From: JBKEBQ01 sp047973225
GTDB taxonomy: Bacteria > Bacillota_I > Bacilli_A > Erysipelotrichales > Erysipelotrichaceae
Assembly: GCA_047973225.1 (NCBI GenBank)
Contig: JBKEBQ010000012.1
Span: 1-9,912 of the forward strand
Direction of reading: 5' to 3'
Length of the DNA: 9,912 nt
The position numbers were made by a program, and so were the translations under genes. This document shows, in pieces, positions 1-6,968 of the stretch (within the stretch, counting starts at the first letter, position 1; each line of letters opens with the position of its first letter). The notes beneath the pieces were generated by a model. It made no database searches, was not told the DNA's origin, and worked only from the letters and a program-made list of their open reading frames with translations.

Positions 1-1
1 A

Positions 2-169
2 TCTGTGTATGTATACTGGTTTAATCACAAACGAATACATGGAGCCTTAGGATATATGAGTCCTATGGAATATCAGCGCTCACTAACTAATTCATTTGTC
101 TACATAAGTGTTGCCATTCCAAATATCGTACCCATTTTGATACAAATATTCTCCCTTTTATCAACATGA
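2..169 (+). CDS. IS3-family transposase, C-terminal end only (runs off the left edge)
   Basis: The reading frame is open from the window edge to a TGA at 167-169. It contains the string WFNHKRIHGALGYMSPMEY, which matches the last part of the integrase core (DDE) domain of IS3-type OrfB transposases, where W/Y-x-N-x-x-R-x-H-x-x-L-G-Y-x-[ST]-P is the usual ending. The catalytic residues lie upstream and are out of view, so whether the gene is intact cannot be judged. After the SP-x-x-Y motif the frame continues for about 34 more residues in a hydrophobic stretch. Part of that may be the element's terminal inverted repeat and flanking DNA read in frame, as the sequence around 97-121 looks like an IS3-type end. 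Family assignment is confident; the exact IS and its boundary are not. Confidence 0.75.
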   Translation, partial: SVYVYWFNHKRIHGALGYMSPMEYQRSLTNSFVYISVAIPNIVPILIQIFSLLST

Positions 170-300
170 TATGTTGCATTACCATTTTTTTGCGTTACAT
201 GCCTTCTAAGGAAAATATAATTGTTAAGCTTTTCATCAAACCCCACAAGCTGTGACATTTCAATGTAGTAAAAGACTAGAAAAAAATATTATATAACATC
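170..300. other. AT-rich intergenic gap between the IS3 remnant and the HAD gene
   Basis: No gene, RNA or strong terminator is visible here. On the minus strand this is the 3' flank of the HAD phosphatase gene. The only pairing seen is a weak AGCTT/AAGCT match near 227-253 without a following T-run. The right end of the IS3 element probably falls at or just before this gap. Confidence 0.4.
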
Positions 301-1059
301 TCAAAAAATAACATCATGCAATGTTTTCACACACTGTGTAGGTTGTTTATCAAGTTTTTTTAAATCGTCGAAAGAATGTACTCCTGTTTCCACAAATATC
401 GTTTCGACATCATAATCCAAACCTAATTTTATTTCAGTATCTAAATTATCGCCAACCAATACAACTTCATCTTTACGACATTGGATAAAATCTAAACACT
501 CGTCTAACATAACTTTATAAGGCTTTCCTATTTGCACACTTTTTTGATTCGATGCATATTCAAACATCGCAACAATACTACCATTTCCCAAAGAAAACCC
601 AGTATCGGTTGCAAGTAAACGATCATTGTTTGTGCCTACAAGTTTAGCTCCTTGTTGTAAATGTTTCAGTGCTTTTGAATAATAAGGGTAGCTTCCCTCT
701 TTGTTCAAACCTACAAACACAAAGTCTACATCTTTATCAACAAGTTGAAATCCTTCTTCTAATAGTGCCTCTTGTAACCCATCTTTCCCAATCATATATG
801 CATTGCGTTTATCACTAATTTTGGCAATGTGTTTCGCAGCCGCCATACTGGATGTAAAAAACGAGTCAGCTGTGATATTCTCAAATCCTAGCGATGTCAT
901 ATGTTGTACATTTTGTTGGTGCGTTCGAGAAGAATTGTTTGTTAAGAATATATAATTGTGGTGATGTTTTTTTATATTCTCTAAAAATTCTATAGCTCCG
1001 TCAATAATGGTATGTCCTCTAAATAGTGTTCCATCTAAATCTATCAAATATGTTTTCAT
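301..1059 (-). CDS. HAD-superfamily phosphatase, NagD/YutF-like (subfamily IIA)
   Basis: A 252-residue cytoplasmic hydrolase expected to remove phosphate from small sugar or nucleotide phosphates; the substrate cannot be told from sequence. All HAD motifs are present: the nucleophile and acid pair in DLDGT (D7, D9), motif II LTNNSSR (T40), the motif III lysine in GKP (K179), and motif IV VGDNLDTEI (D204, D207) for Mg2+. The long cap between motifs II and III fits the C2 cap of NagD-like enzymes, and the length is normal for the family. I chose the ATG at 1059 because AGAGG lies 7 bases upstream; a longer frame from 1104 adds 15 residues unlike the family and has no better ribosome site. The gene stands alone, divergent from the prepilin-peptidase-like gene. 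Confidence 0.9.
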   Translation of the reverse strand: MKTYLIDLDGTLFRGHTIIDGAIEFLENIKKHHHNYIFLTNNSSRTHQQNVQHMTSLGFENITADSFFTSSMAAAKHIAKISDKRNAYMIGKDGLQEALLEEGFQLVDKDVDFVFVGLNKEGSYPYYSKALKHLQQGAKLVGTNNDRLLATDTGFSLGNGSIVAMFEYASNQKSVQIGKPYKVMLDECLDFIQCRKDEVVLVGDNLDTEIKLGLDYDVETIFVETGVHSFDDLKKLDKQPTQCVKTLHDVIF

Positions 1060-1199
1060 AATGTTACCTCTCTTATCAATAATATGTCGACAAATATTCA
1101 ACATGGTGATTTTCTCATGAACATTTACGAAAAAACAACCTAGCGCATATTTTTGTTATATTAAAAAACACTTATCCATATACTAGGAATACCCGTGCA

Positions 1200-1601
1200 T
1201 TGCGACAATGTATATATATGAATTTATTTATATTTTATTGTACCATCCTTTTGTTTTGCATTATTTGTTATGAGGATATTACGACCATGTATATTCATGA
1301 TCGCTACTTTGTGCTCCTATTTCTATGCAATATTTCATATTTTAGAATCAATGTAAGCAAAACTGTTTTGTTCTTATTTTTATTGGTTTTGATATTTTTC
1401 GCATATAAAGAAATGCTGGGTGGTGCTGATGTAAAACTTTTTCTTTTTAATTTTTTATCGTTTGGTTTCTACCAAAATATGATCATCATCCAAATATCAA
1501 CTTTGTTTGCTCTATGCTATATGTTTCTCTATAAAAAACAAAAAATTCCTTTTCTACCCTTTTTAAGTTTGGGGATTTTATGCAGTTATTTTTTCTTATA
1601 A
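1200..1601 (+). CDS. Minimal type IV prepilin peptidase-like membrane protein (A24 family, ComC/CpaA-like)
   Basis: A very hydrophobic protein of up to 133 residues with about five or six membrane segments. Two features point to the A24 aspartic peptidases that cut leaders from type IV pilin-like proteins, including those of competence pili. The first is Asp26 in EDITTMYIHD, matching the D-[LI]-x4-I-P-N motif with P-N changed. The second is Asp77 in GGADVKL, matching G-x-G-D-x-K-L. It lacks the N-terminal cytoplasmic methylase region of full-length enzymes such as B. subtilis ComC (about 248 residues), resembling short CpaA/TadV-like forms. The start is uncertain: TTG at 1200 has AGGA 11 bases upstream, while the ATG at 1218 has no clear ribosome site. 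The last 16 bases overlap the convergent cyclo-ligase gene. No pilin genes are in view. Confidence 0.7.
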   Translation: MRQCIYMNLFIFYCTILLFCIICYEDITTMYIHDRYFVLLFLCNISYFRINVSKTVLFLFLLVLIFFAYKEMLGGADVKLFLFNFLSFGFYQNMIIIQISTLFALCYMFLYKKQKIPFLPFLSLGILCSYFFL

Positions 1602-2122
1602 ATCTGCGCTTCACTCACAATGTAATCCATATCAATATCATGTTGTTCGCTTGGAATATATTCCGATTTTTGAACTTCGAAAGCAACACCAATTTTAACA
1701 CCTGTGAAGGTTTGTAAGTATCGATCATAATAGCCACCACCTTGTCCTAAGCGGTGCATATTTTCATCAAATCCTAATATTGGAATAATCAAAACATCTA
1801 TATCTTTTTGATCCACAAACACTTGTGTTTTTGGCTCTTGTATCTTCATTCTGCCTACTTTTAAATCCTGTTTTCTTGTGTATTCGCACATTGCGATATG
1901 TTTCTCATCTTGCATAACTGGAACGACAAAGCGTTGTTTTAAGCGCAACAAATCACCAACATCTACTTCATCTTCTAATGCTAAATATATGCCGATCGTT
2001 GTAAAAGGTTCTAAAAGCGGAATTAAGGATGAAACAATCGCTTTCGCGTTGAGCTTTTTTTCTAATTTCCCTAGCGCTTCTCGCTCTTTTCGCAAAAAAG
2101 TGCGCAACGTCTTTTTATCCAA
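1586..2122 (-). CDS. 5-formyltetrahydrofolate cyclo-ligase (methenyltetrahydrofolate synthetase)
   Basis: A 178-residue cytoplasmic enzyme that uses ATP to convert 5-formyl-THF to 5,10-methenyl-THF, the only enzyme that returns this inhibitory folate to the active pool. The family signature GQGGGYYDR (126-134) is intact, as are the N-terminal basic helix (R7 to R14), the GIYLALEDEVDV substrate region near 44-55 and the VLIIPILGFD strand near 110-119. Length is typical of the family. The start is a TTG at 2122, with a GGAAGG-like site about 7 bases upstream; no usable ATG exists until far into the protein. The start lies inside the last codons of sufB (8-base overlap), so it is almost certainly the last gene of the suf operon and translated in a coupled way. 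Confidence 0.93.
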   Translation of the reverse strand: MDKKTLRTFLRKEREALGKLEKKLNAKAIVSSLIPLLEPFTTIGIYLALEDEVDVGDLLRLKQRFVVPVMQDEKHIAMCEYTRKQDLKVGRMKIQEPKTQVFVDQKDIDVLIIPILGFDENMHRLGQGGGYYDRYLQTFTGVKIGVAFEVQKSEYIPSEQHDIDMDYIVSEAQIYKKK

Positions 2123-3521
2123 GGGAGCCTTCCATATCCATTTTTAATAATTGGTTCAACTCAACCGCATATTCCATTGGTAATTCCTTAGTAAAAGGTT
2201 CTAGAAATCCCATCACAATCATTTCTTCTGCTTGCACTTTACTCAACCCGCGACTTTGTAAATAAAACAGTTGTTCCTCACTTATTTTTGAAACGGTTGC
2301 TTCGTGTTCTATTGTGGCACTGCTGTTTTCAACAATGTTGGTTGGAATGGTGTCTGAGCAACTTTCTTTATCAAAAATCAAAGTATCACACTCGATTTTA
2401 CTTTTGGCGTTTTTTGCCGCTTTACTATGACGAACCAAACCTCGATAATTTGCCTCGCCTCCATATCGTGAAAGTGATTTTGAAATAATATTACTTGATG
2501 TATTTGGCGCTAAGTGAATCATTTTTGTTCCTGTATCTTGGATTTGATTGCGTCCTGCTACCGCAATGGAAATGGTTGTTCCTTTTGCATATTCCTCTGC
2601 TAAAATACAGGCAGGATACTTCATCGTAATTTGTGAGCCAATATTTCCATCAATCCATTCCATGTTGCCATTATATAAAACCTTGGCACGCTTGGTTACT
2701 AAGTTCATAATATTACTACTCCAGTTTTGCACTGTTGAATAGCGACATTTTGCATTTTTATGCACAATAATTTCAACAACCGCAGCATGCAAGCTTTCTT
2801 TGGAATAGGTGGGAGCCGTACACCCTTCTACATAATGCACATCTGCTCCCTCATCAACAATAATCAGTGTTCTTTCAAACTGTCCCATCAATTCGGAATT
2901 GATACGAAAATACGATTGTAATGGTTTTTCTAAACGTACCCCTTTGGGAACATAGATAAAACTACCGCCACTCCAAACAGCGCCATTGAGTGCCGCAAAT
3001 TTATTATCCGTATACGGTATGACACTACCAAAGTATTTTTTTACCAACTCTGGATGTTCACGCAACGCCGTGTCTGTATCTAAAAAAATAACACCTTTTT
3101 CTTCTACTTCTTCTAACATGTTGTGATACACAACTTCGCTTTCATACTGTGTTGAAACACCAGCCAAAAACTTTTTCTCAGCTTCTGGAATCCCCAATCG
3201 ATCAAAGGTATCCTTGATGGTTTCTGGGACATCATCCCAATCGCTTTGAATACGATCACTTGGTTTTATAAAATAGGTATATTCATCAAACCTCAAAACA
3301 TCTAGATTTGGTCCCCATGAAGGCATCTTTGCCTTTTCAAACTGTTCAAAGGCGCGCAATCGATATGCCAACATCCAATCTGGTTCTTGTTTGATCTTCG
3401 AAATCTCTTCAACCGTTTCTCTACGCAAACCTTTTTGCGTTTTATACACACTGGTATCTTTATCATGAAAACCATATTGGTAATCATCTGTTCCTTTAAT
3501 ATGATCATTTTGATTACTCAT
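2115..3521 (-). CDS. sufB: Fe-S cluster assembly scaffold protein SufB
   Basis: At 468 residues this matches Firmicute SufB length (about 465). SufB forms the SufBC2D complex with SufC and SufD and is where the Fe-S cluster is built. The central beta-helix is clear (NGAVWSGGSFIYVPKGV near 179-195, YVEGCTAP near 230-237). The C-terminal part has Cys388 in ESCSDTIPT, aligning with the Cys that accepts sulfur and carries the cluster in E. coli SufB (Cys405), followed by the conserved EHEAT (405-409) and SRGL. The ATG at 3521 lies within the last codons of sufU (8-base overlap). An upstream TTG at 3542 would add seven residues but is unlikely, since the ATG fits the family's N terminus. Identification is firm. 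Confidence 0.97.
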   Translation of the reverse strand: MSNQNDHIKGTDDYQYGFHDKDTSVYKTQKGLRRETVEEISKIKQEPDWMLAYRLRAFEQFEKAKMPSWGPNLDVLRFDEYTYFIKPSDRIQSDWDDVPETIKDTFDRLGIPEAEKKFLAGVSTQYESEVVYHNMLEEVEEKGVIFLDTDTALREHPELVKKYFGSVIPYTDNKFAALNGAVWSGGSFIYVPKGVRLEKPLQSYFRINSELMGQFERTLIIVDEGADVHYVEGCTAPTYSKESLHAAVVEIIVHKNAKCRYSTVQNWSSNIMNLVTKRAKVLYNGNMEWIDGNIGSQITMKYPACILAEEYAKGTTISIAVAGRNQIQDTGTKMIHLAPNTSSNIISKSLSRYGGEANYRGLVRHSKAAKNAKSKIECDTLIFDKESCSDTIPTNIVENSSATIEHEATVSKISEEQLFYLQSRGLSKVQAEEMIVMGFLEPFTKELPMEYAVELNQLLKMDMEGSLG

Positions 3522-3963
3522 GACTTTTCTCACTTTCTGCAATTAAAGTTTCCATTGCATCCCATCCAATCGTTGCACAATGAATGCGATTTGCCTGTTT
3601 TCCAACATTTTGAAAAGCGAGTGCTTCTTCCAATACTTGTTCATCATATGGCTTTTCTTCAATCATCAATCGATAGTTTTGAATAATGTCTTTTGCTTCT
3701 GCTACGCTTTTTCCAATCATAAGCTCACTCATAATCGAAGTAGAAGCAGTCGAAATCGCACAGGCAACTCCATCAAAGCGAACATCAACAATCTTTTCAT
3801 CTTTGATATAGGCTTGTACATGAATGTCATCAATACAAGATTCACTCGCCATATGCTTTTCTTTATAATGTTCATCTTCACTCAATTCATGATTTCTTGG
3901 ATAACTATGGTGATCCATTATAATTTGTCTTAAAATCATCGGGTCTTTCATCATGTCACTCAT
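3514..3963 (-). CDS. sufU: SufU sulfur-transfer / Fe-S scaffold-like protein
   Basis: A 149-residue zinc protein of the IscU-like fold that accepts persulfide sulfur from SufS and passes it to SufBCD. The expected zinc ligands are all visible: Cys43 and Asp45 in ESCIDDI, Cys68 in GVACAIS, and Cys129 in RIHCATIGW. The 61-residue distance from Cys68 to Cys129 keeps the insertion that separates SufU from IscU. The N-terminal DHHSYPRN matches the family's (D/E)H-x-x-P-R-N start. The ATG at 3963 has an AGGAG site 7 bases upstream, the best ribosome site in the operon, and the gap from sufS is only 14 bases. The absence of sufE fits SufU being the sulfur relay, as in other Firmicutes. Confidence 0.96.
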   Translation of the reverse strand: MSDMMKDPMILRQIIMDHHSYPRNHELSEDEHYKEKHMASESCIDDIHVQAYIKDEKIVDVRFDGVACAISTASTSIMSELMIGKSVAEAKDIIQNYRLMIEEKPYDEQVLEEALAFQNVGKQANRIHCATIGWDAMETLIAESEKSHE

Positions 3964-3977
3964 ATTTTTACTCCTAA

Positions 3978-5207
3978 CTAGAAAAATACATCTAAAAATG
4001 TTTCTTTATTTATCTCACTACAAATCTTTATAAAATAATCAACTTCCGCTTTGGTATTATAGAAATATAAACTAGCACGCAATGTACTTGGTGTTTTTAA
4101 TTTATCCATCAACAATTTTGCGCAATGTTGACCACTGCGTAAAGATACCCCCTTAGAACTAAAATAGGTCGCTGCATCTTGAGAAAAAACATTTTTAATA
4201 TTAAAGGTCACAATCCCTGCATCCGCTGTTTCATTATATAAAATAACATTACCTAAAGTTTTCATTTTTTTTACCATATAGGAGAATAACGTTTTTTCAT
4301 GTTGTTGAATGTTATCCATCCCGATATGTTGTAAGTATTGAATAGCTGCCTTCATCCCTAAGGTTGCTTCAATTGCTGGGGTTCCCGATTCAAATTTCAA
4401 TGGGGGTTTTTTCATTAAAAGATTTCCACACATATCATAGCGTGCATTACTTCCTCCACCCAATTGTAAAGGATCCATTTTTTCTAACAATTCATATTTT
4501 CCATACATCACACCAATCCCTGTAGGACCACATAATTTATGGGCAGAAAAAATGTAGAAATCACAATCTAATGCTTGTACATCTACTTTCATATGTGGCG
4601 TAGATTGTGCTCCATCAACCACAACGATCGCACCATAGGTATGGGCAATGCGACAAATCTCTTGGATATCATTCACATAACCTAACACATTACTGACATG
4701 TGCAATGGATACTATTTTTACACGCGCATTCATAAGCGCCGTAAATGCTTTTATATCTAGTCTTCCTTCTTCATCCAAAGGAATAAACGATAGCGTAGCA
4801 CCACGTGTTTTACAAGCATGCATCCAAGGTAAAAAATTAGAAGAATGTTCTGCCACATCACTCAATACCACATCGCCTTGTTGTAAGAATTTTTGACCAT
4901 AGCCTACTGCTACTTGATTCAATCCCTCACTCGCTCCAGAAACAAAAACGACCTCATCTCTTTTACAATTAAGAAAAGTAGCAACTACATCTCTTGTTTC
5001 TTCATATAATATATCTACCTTATAACTCAGTTCATAATCACCACGATGGGCATTGACACTATAGCTAGTATAGTATGCCAAAACAGCATTTATCACCGCT
5101 TGTGGTTTGAATGTTGTTGCTGCATTATCCAAATACACAATCGGCAATACTTGGTTGTTGCTCTGCTTAAACATAGGAAAATCTTTGCGAATTTTTTCTA
5201 CATCCAT
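3978..5207 (-). CDS. sufS: Cysteine desulfurase SufS (PLP-dependent, group II)
   Basis: At 409 residues this is the usual size for SufS. It converts L-cysteine to alanine and leaves a persulfide on its active-site cysteine. Visible catalytic parts are the PLP-binding Lys224 in SAHKLCGPTG, His121 in AEHSSNFLPW that stacks on PLP, Asp198 in VVVDGAQ, and Cys362 in RSGQHCAK on the short loop typical of group II enzymes. N-terminal YLDNAATT (25-32) and NAHRG (52-56) are standard. Small departures from the common motifs exist (GASEG where GTTEG is usual, GQHCAK where GHHCAQ is usual) but no key residue is missing. The ATG at 5207 begins 1 base after the sufD stop, with GTAGGG about 8 bases upstream. 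Confidence 0.97.
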   Translation of the reverse strand: MDVEKIRKDFPMFKQSNNQVLPIVYLDNAATTFKPQAVINAVLAYYTSYSVNAHRGDYELSYKVDILYEETRDVVATFLNCKRDEVVFVSGASEGLNQVAVGYGQKFLQQGDVVLSDVAEHSSNFLPWMHACKTRGATLSFIPLDEEGRLDIKAFTALMNARVKIVSIAHVSNVLGYVNDIQEICRIAHTYGAIVVVDGAQSTPHMKVDVQALDCDFYIFSAHKLCGPTGIGVMYGKYELLEKMDPLQLGGGSNARYDMCGNLLMKKPPLKFESGTPAIEATLGMKAAIQYLQHIGMDNIQQHEKTLFSYMVKKMKTLGNVILYNETADAGIVTFNIKNVFSQDAATYFSSKGVSLRSGQHCAKLLMDKLKTPSTLRASLYFYNTKAEVDYFIKICSEINKETFLDVFF

Positions 5208-5208
5208 A

Positions 5209-6003
5209 TCACAGCCCTACCTGTTCTCTAATTTCATGTTGCAATGCTTCTTTGGTTGCTGCATGTTCAATGACATCCACAATAGGCATCAAAAACGATA
5301 GTGTTAATAAATCTTTTGCTCGTTCTAAGTGAATGCCGCGACTCGTTAGATAATACAGATAATCATCATCCATTTTTCCCATACTATTTGCATGGGATGC
5401 TTCTACCTCATTTTCATCAATCAATAATAATGGAATGGCTTCACTTTTTTGATGATCACTACTTGTTAGAATTCTTGAAACTTGACGAGCTTTGCTAAAA
5501 CTAGCACCTTTTTTAATATTTCCTGTTGTCTTCACTCGATAATCTGCAAATTCCTTACTTATTTCATAATTATGAATATCACTCGTTGTATGCTGTGCAT
5601 GGTGAATACATTCAAAATCATAGTGTTTTTTTGCCGAAGCTACACTCACACAACTACTTGATAATGCACTTTCTATTCCTAGTAAATGATAGACCACGCT
5701 CAGTTCACACTGTTTGTTTTCAAGTTCATAATAGCCTATCTTTATATTGGCATATTGTGCAATATCATAGCGAGCATAGATTTTTGCAGCTTCGCTTTTG
5801 TTTTTCCATAAGATGCGGGCTTGCGCATGCGCATCTATAACGATTGTTTTTTGTAACTTCTGTATATTTTCCAAATTTAAAATAAGTTCACATGTAATAC
5901 GTTCTTGCACTTTAATGTGTAGTGTTTCTACACCATCCAGCGTAAACTTATAAAACCCATCCGTATCGATCGTTATATTTTTTATGTTCGCTTGTTTTTT
6001 CAT
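5209..6003 (-). CDS. sufD: Fe-S cluster assembly protein SufD (short form)
   Basis: SufD pairs with SufB in the SufBC2D complex and takes part in iron entry and cluster assembly. The SufB/SufD C-terminal core is recognisable: SSDHQKSEAIPLLLIDENEV (181-200), then ASHANSMG with His204, which aligns with the functional His360 of E. coli SufD, then YYLTSRGI (217-224). At 264 residues it is far shorter than E. coli or B. subtilis SufD (about 420-440); the missing part is mainly N-terminal and early beta-helix. Short SufD proteins are, as I recall, found in some clostridial and related lineages, so this need not be a truncation. The ATG at 6003 overlaps the sufC stop as ATGA. A TTG at 6021 in the same frame has less support. 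Confidence 0.93.
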   Translation of the reverse strand: MKKQANIKNITIDTDGFYKFTLDGVETLHIKVQERITCELILNLENIQKLQKTIVIDAHAQARILWKNKSEAAKIYARYDIAQYANIKIGYYELENKQCELSVVYHLLGIESALSSSCVSVASAKKHYDFECIHHAQHTTSDIHNYEISKEFADYRVKTTGNIKKGASFSKARQVSRILTSSDHQKSEAIPLLLIDENEVEASHANSMGKMDDDYLYYLTSRGIHLERAKDLLTLSFLMPIVDVIEHAATKEALQHEIREQVGL

Positions 6004-6018
6004 TGGGGTTTCGCCCCA
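6000..6018 (-). promoter_or_regulatory. ATGA overlap and mRNA hairpin at the sufC/sufD junction
   Basis: In the mRNA sense, UGGGG-CGAAA-CCCCA can fold into a five-base-pair stem with a five-base loop. It ends right against the AUG of sufD, and that AUG shares its last two bases with the UGA of sufC. The G-run is also the only Shine-Dalgarno-like sequence available to sufD. The stem would hide that site unless a ribosome finishing sufC opens it, which implies translational coupling. The hairpin and overlap are seen; the regulatory role is inferred. Confidence 0.5.
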
Positions 6019-6809
6019 CAAACTTCAAGAGAAATTACATCAATGTTATCTTCTGGTTTTTTAATGTTATACTTTTGATACACCCAATCATAACCATCTG
6101 TATCGATTGTTTTGATTAAATCATATCCTCCTTGTTCCACAATCTTTCCATCGAGAATGATGTGCACATGCGTAGGTTTTACAAGATCCAAAAAACGTTC
6201 ATAATGAGACACCAACAACAACGACATTTGCATTTCTTCATGCACTTTATTCACTGCTTTTGCGACCGTTTGAATCGCATCGACATCAAGTCCGGAATCG
6301 ATTTCATCTAGCATCGCAATCTTTGGCTTTAAAAGTCGCATTTGTACAATCTCATTACGTTTCTTTTCACCACCCGAAAATCCTTCGTTTAAATTTCGAT
6401 GCGCCATGGTTGCATTCATCTTCATTTCGGATACAGCTGCTTCCATTTCTTTGATAAACTTAAATAATGGCATTGGTTTTTCTAGACGGGCATTCATCGC
6501 GGCACGCATAAAATCAGCATTATTGACACCGGGGATTTCTGCTGGATATTGCATACCCAAAAATAGACCCGCGCGGCTTCGTTCATCCACCCCCATCGCT
6601 AATACATCTTTTCCATCCAGTGTAATACTGCCTTTATCGATCGTATATTTAGGATCGCCCATAATCGCGGATAAAAGCGTACTTTTCCCTTGTCCGTTTG
6701 GTCCCATCATGGCGTGAACTTCACTCGCTTTTATAGTTAAATTGATCCCCTTTAAAATTTGTTTGTCGCCAACGCTTACAAACAAATCATCAATGGTTAA
6801 AGTTTGCAT
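6000..6809 (-). CDS. sufC: SufC ATPase of the SUF Fe-S assembly complex
   Basis: A soluble ABC-type ATPase of 269 residues that drives conformational change in SufBD during cluster assembly; it is not a transporter and has no membrane partner here. Domains in order: Walker A GPNGQGKS (36-43), the Q-loop region with MQYPAEIPGV near 86-95, signature FSGGEKKR (144-151), Walker B IAMLDEID (164-171) with D-loop SGLD, and the H-loop His202 in VSHYERF. The SufC-specific EIDSGLDVDA string is intact. A tail of about 20 residues after YNIKKP (248-252) is slightly longer than in many homologues. It is the first gene of the operon: ATG at 6809, ribosome site AAAGG (6821-6825) 11 bases upstream, and a likely promoter behind it. 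Confidence 0.97.
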   Translation of the reverse strand: MQTLTIDDLFVSVGDKQILKGINLTIKASEVHAMMGPNGQGKSTLLSAIMGDPKYTIDKGSITLDGKDVLAMGVDERSRAGLFLGMQYPAEIPGVNNADFMRAAMNARLEKPMPLFKFIKEMEAAVSEMKMNATMAHRNLNEGFSGGEKKRNEIVQMRLLKPKIAMLDEIDSGLDVDAIQTVAKAVNKVHEEMQMSLLLVSHYERFLDLVKPTHVHIILDGKIVEQGGYDLIKTIDTDGYDWVYQKYNIKKPEDNIDVISLEVCGAKPQ

Positions 6810-6835
6810 ATTTTTATCATCCTTTCGCTTTTGTT

Positions 6836-6865
6836 ATAGTACCTTATTTAGGAGTCCTTTTGCAA
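6836..6865 (-). promoter_or_regulatory. Probable sigma-A promoter of the suf operon
   Basis: Read on the minus strand, TTGCAA (6865-6860) and TACTAT (6841-6836) stand 18 bases apart, a good match to a housekeeping -35/-10 pair. Transcription would begin near 6829, giving a leader of only about 20 bases before sufC. A small palindrome AGGACTCCT (6858-6850) lies in the spacer. No IscR or Fur box was recognised. Confidence 0.55.
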
Positions 6866-6901
6866 ATAAAGTGAATGAAAAACATGTGAATTTTCGTTTT
6901 T

Positions 6902-6933
6902 TTGTGGAAATTATATCCATTTTCCTTTATAAT
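6902..6933 (+). promoter_or_regulatory. Probable promoter of the foldase operon
   Basis: A perfect TATAAT (6928-6933) lies 35 bases before the first ATG. The -35 is weaker: TGGAAA at 6905-6910 gives 17-base spacing, while TTGTGG at 6902-6907 looks closer to consensus but is 20 bases away. It faces away from the suf promoter, the two being about 65 bases apart. Confidence 0.5.
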
Positions 6934-6956
6934 GTATTGGCATATTGTTTATGTAT

Positions 6957-6962
6957 AGGAGG
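6957..6962 (+). promoter_or_regulatory. Strong ribosome binding site of the first foldase gene
   Basis: A perfect AGGAGG sits 6 bases before the ATG at 6969. It is the best Shine-Dalgarno sequence in the window and settles the start of this gene. Confidence 0.85.
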
Positions 6963-6968
6963 TAGTTT

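Noticed and set aside
1153..1184. Promoter TTGTTA ... TATACT ahead of the prepilin-peptidase-like gene
   Set aside because: The spacing is 20 bases, and transcription from it would start after the AGGA ribosome site. It does not fit the chosen start, so I left the promoter unassigned.
1878..2147. Plus-strand frame of 89 codons opposite the cyclo-ligase gene
   Set aside because: It is antisense to a gene with an intact family signature, lacks a ribosome site, and resembles no family I know.
3387..3933. Open frames on the plus strand opposite sufB and sufU (3387-3686 and 3580-3933)
   Set aside because: They lie wholly antisense to firmly identified genes, have no ribosome sites or recognisable domains, and are Cys/Phe/His-rich as expected of shadow translation.
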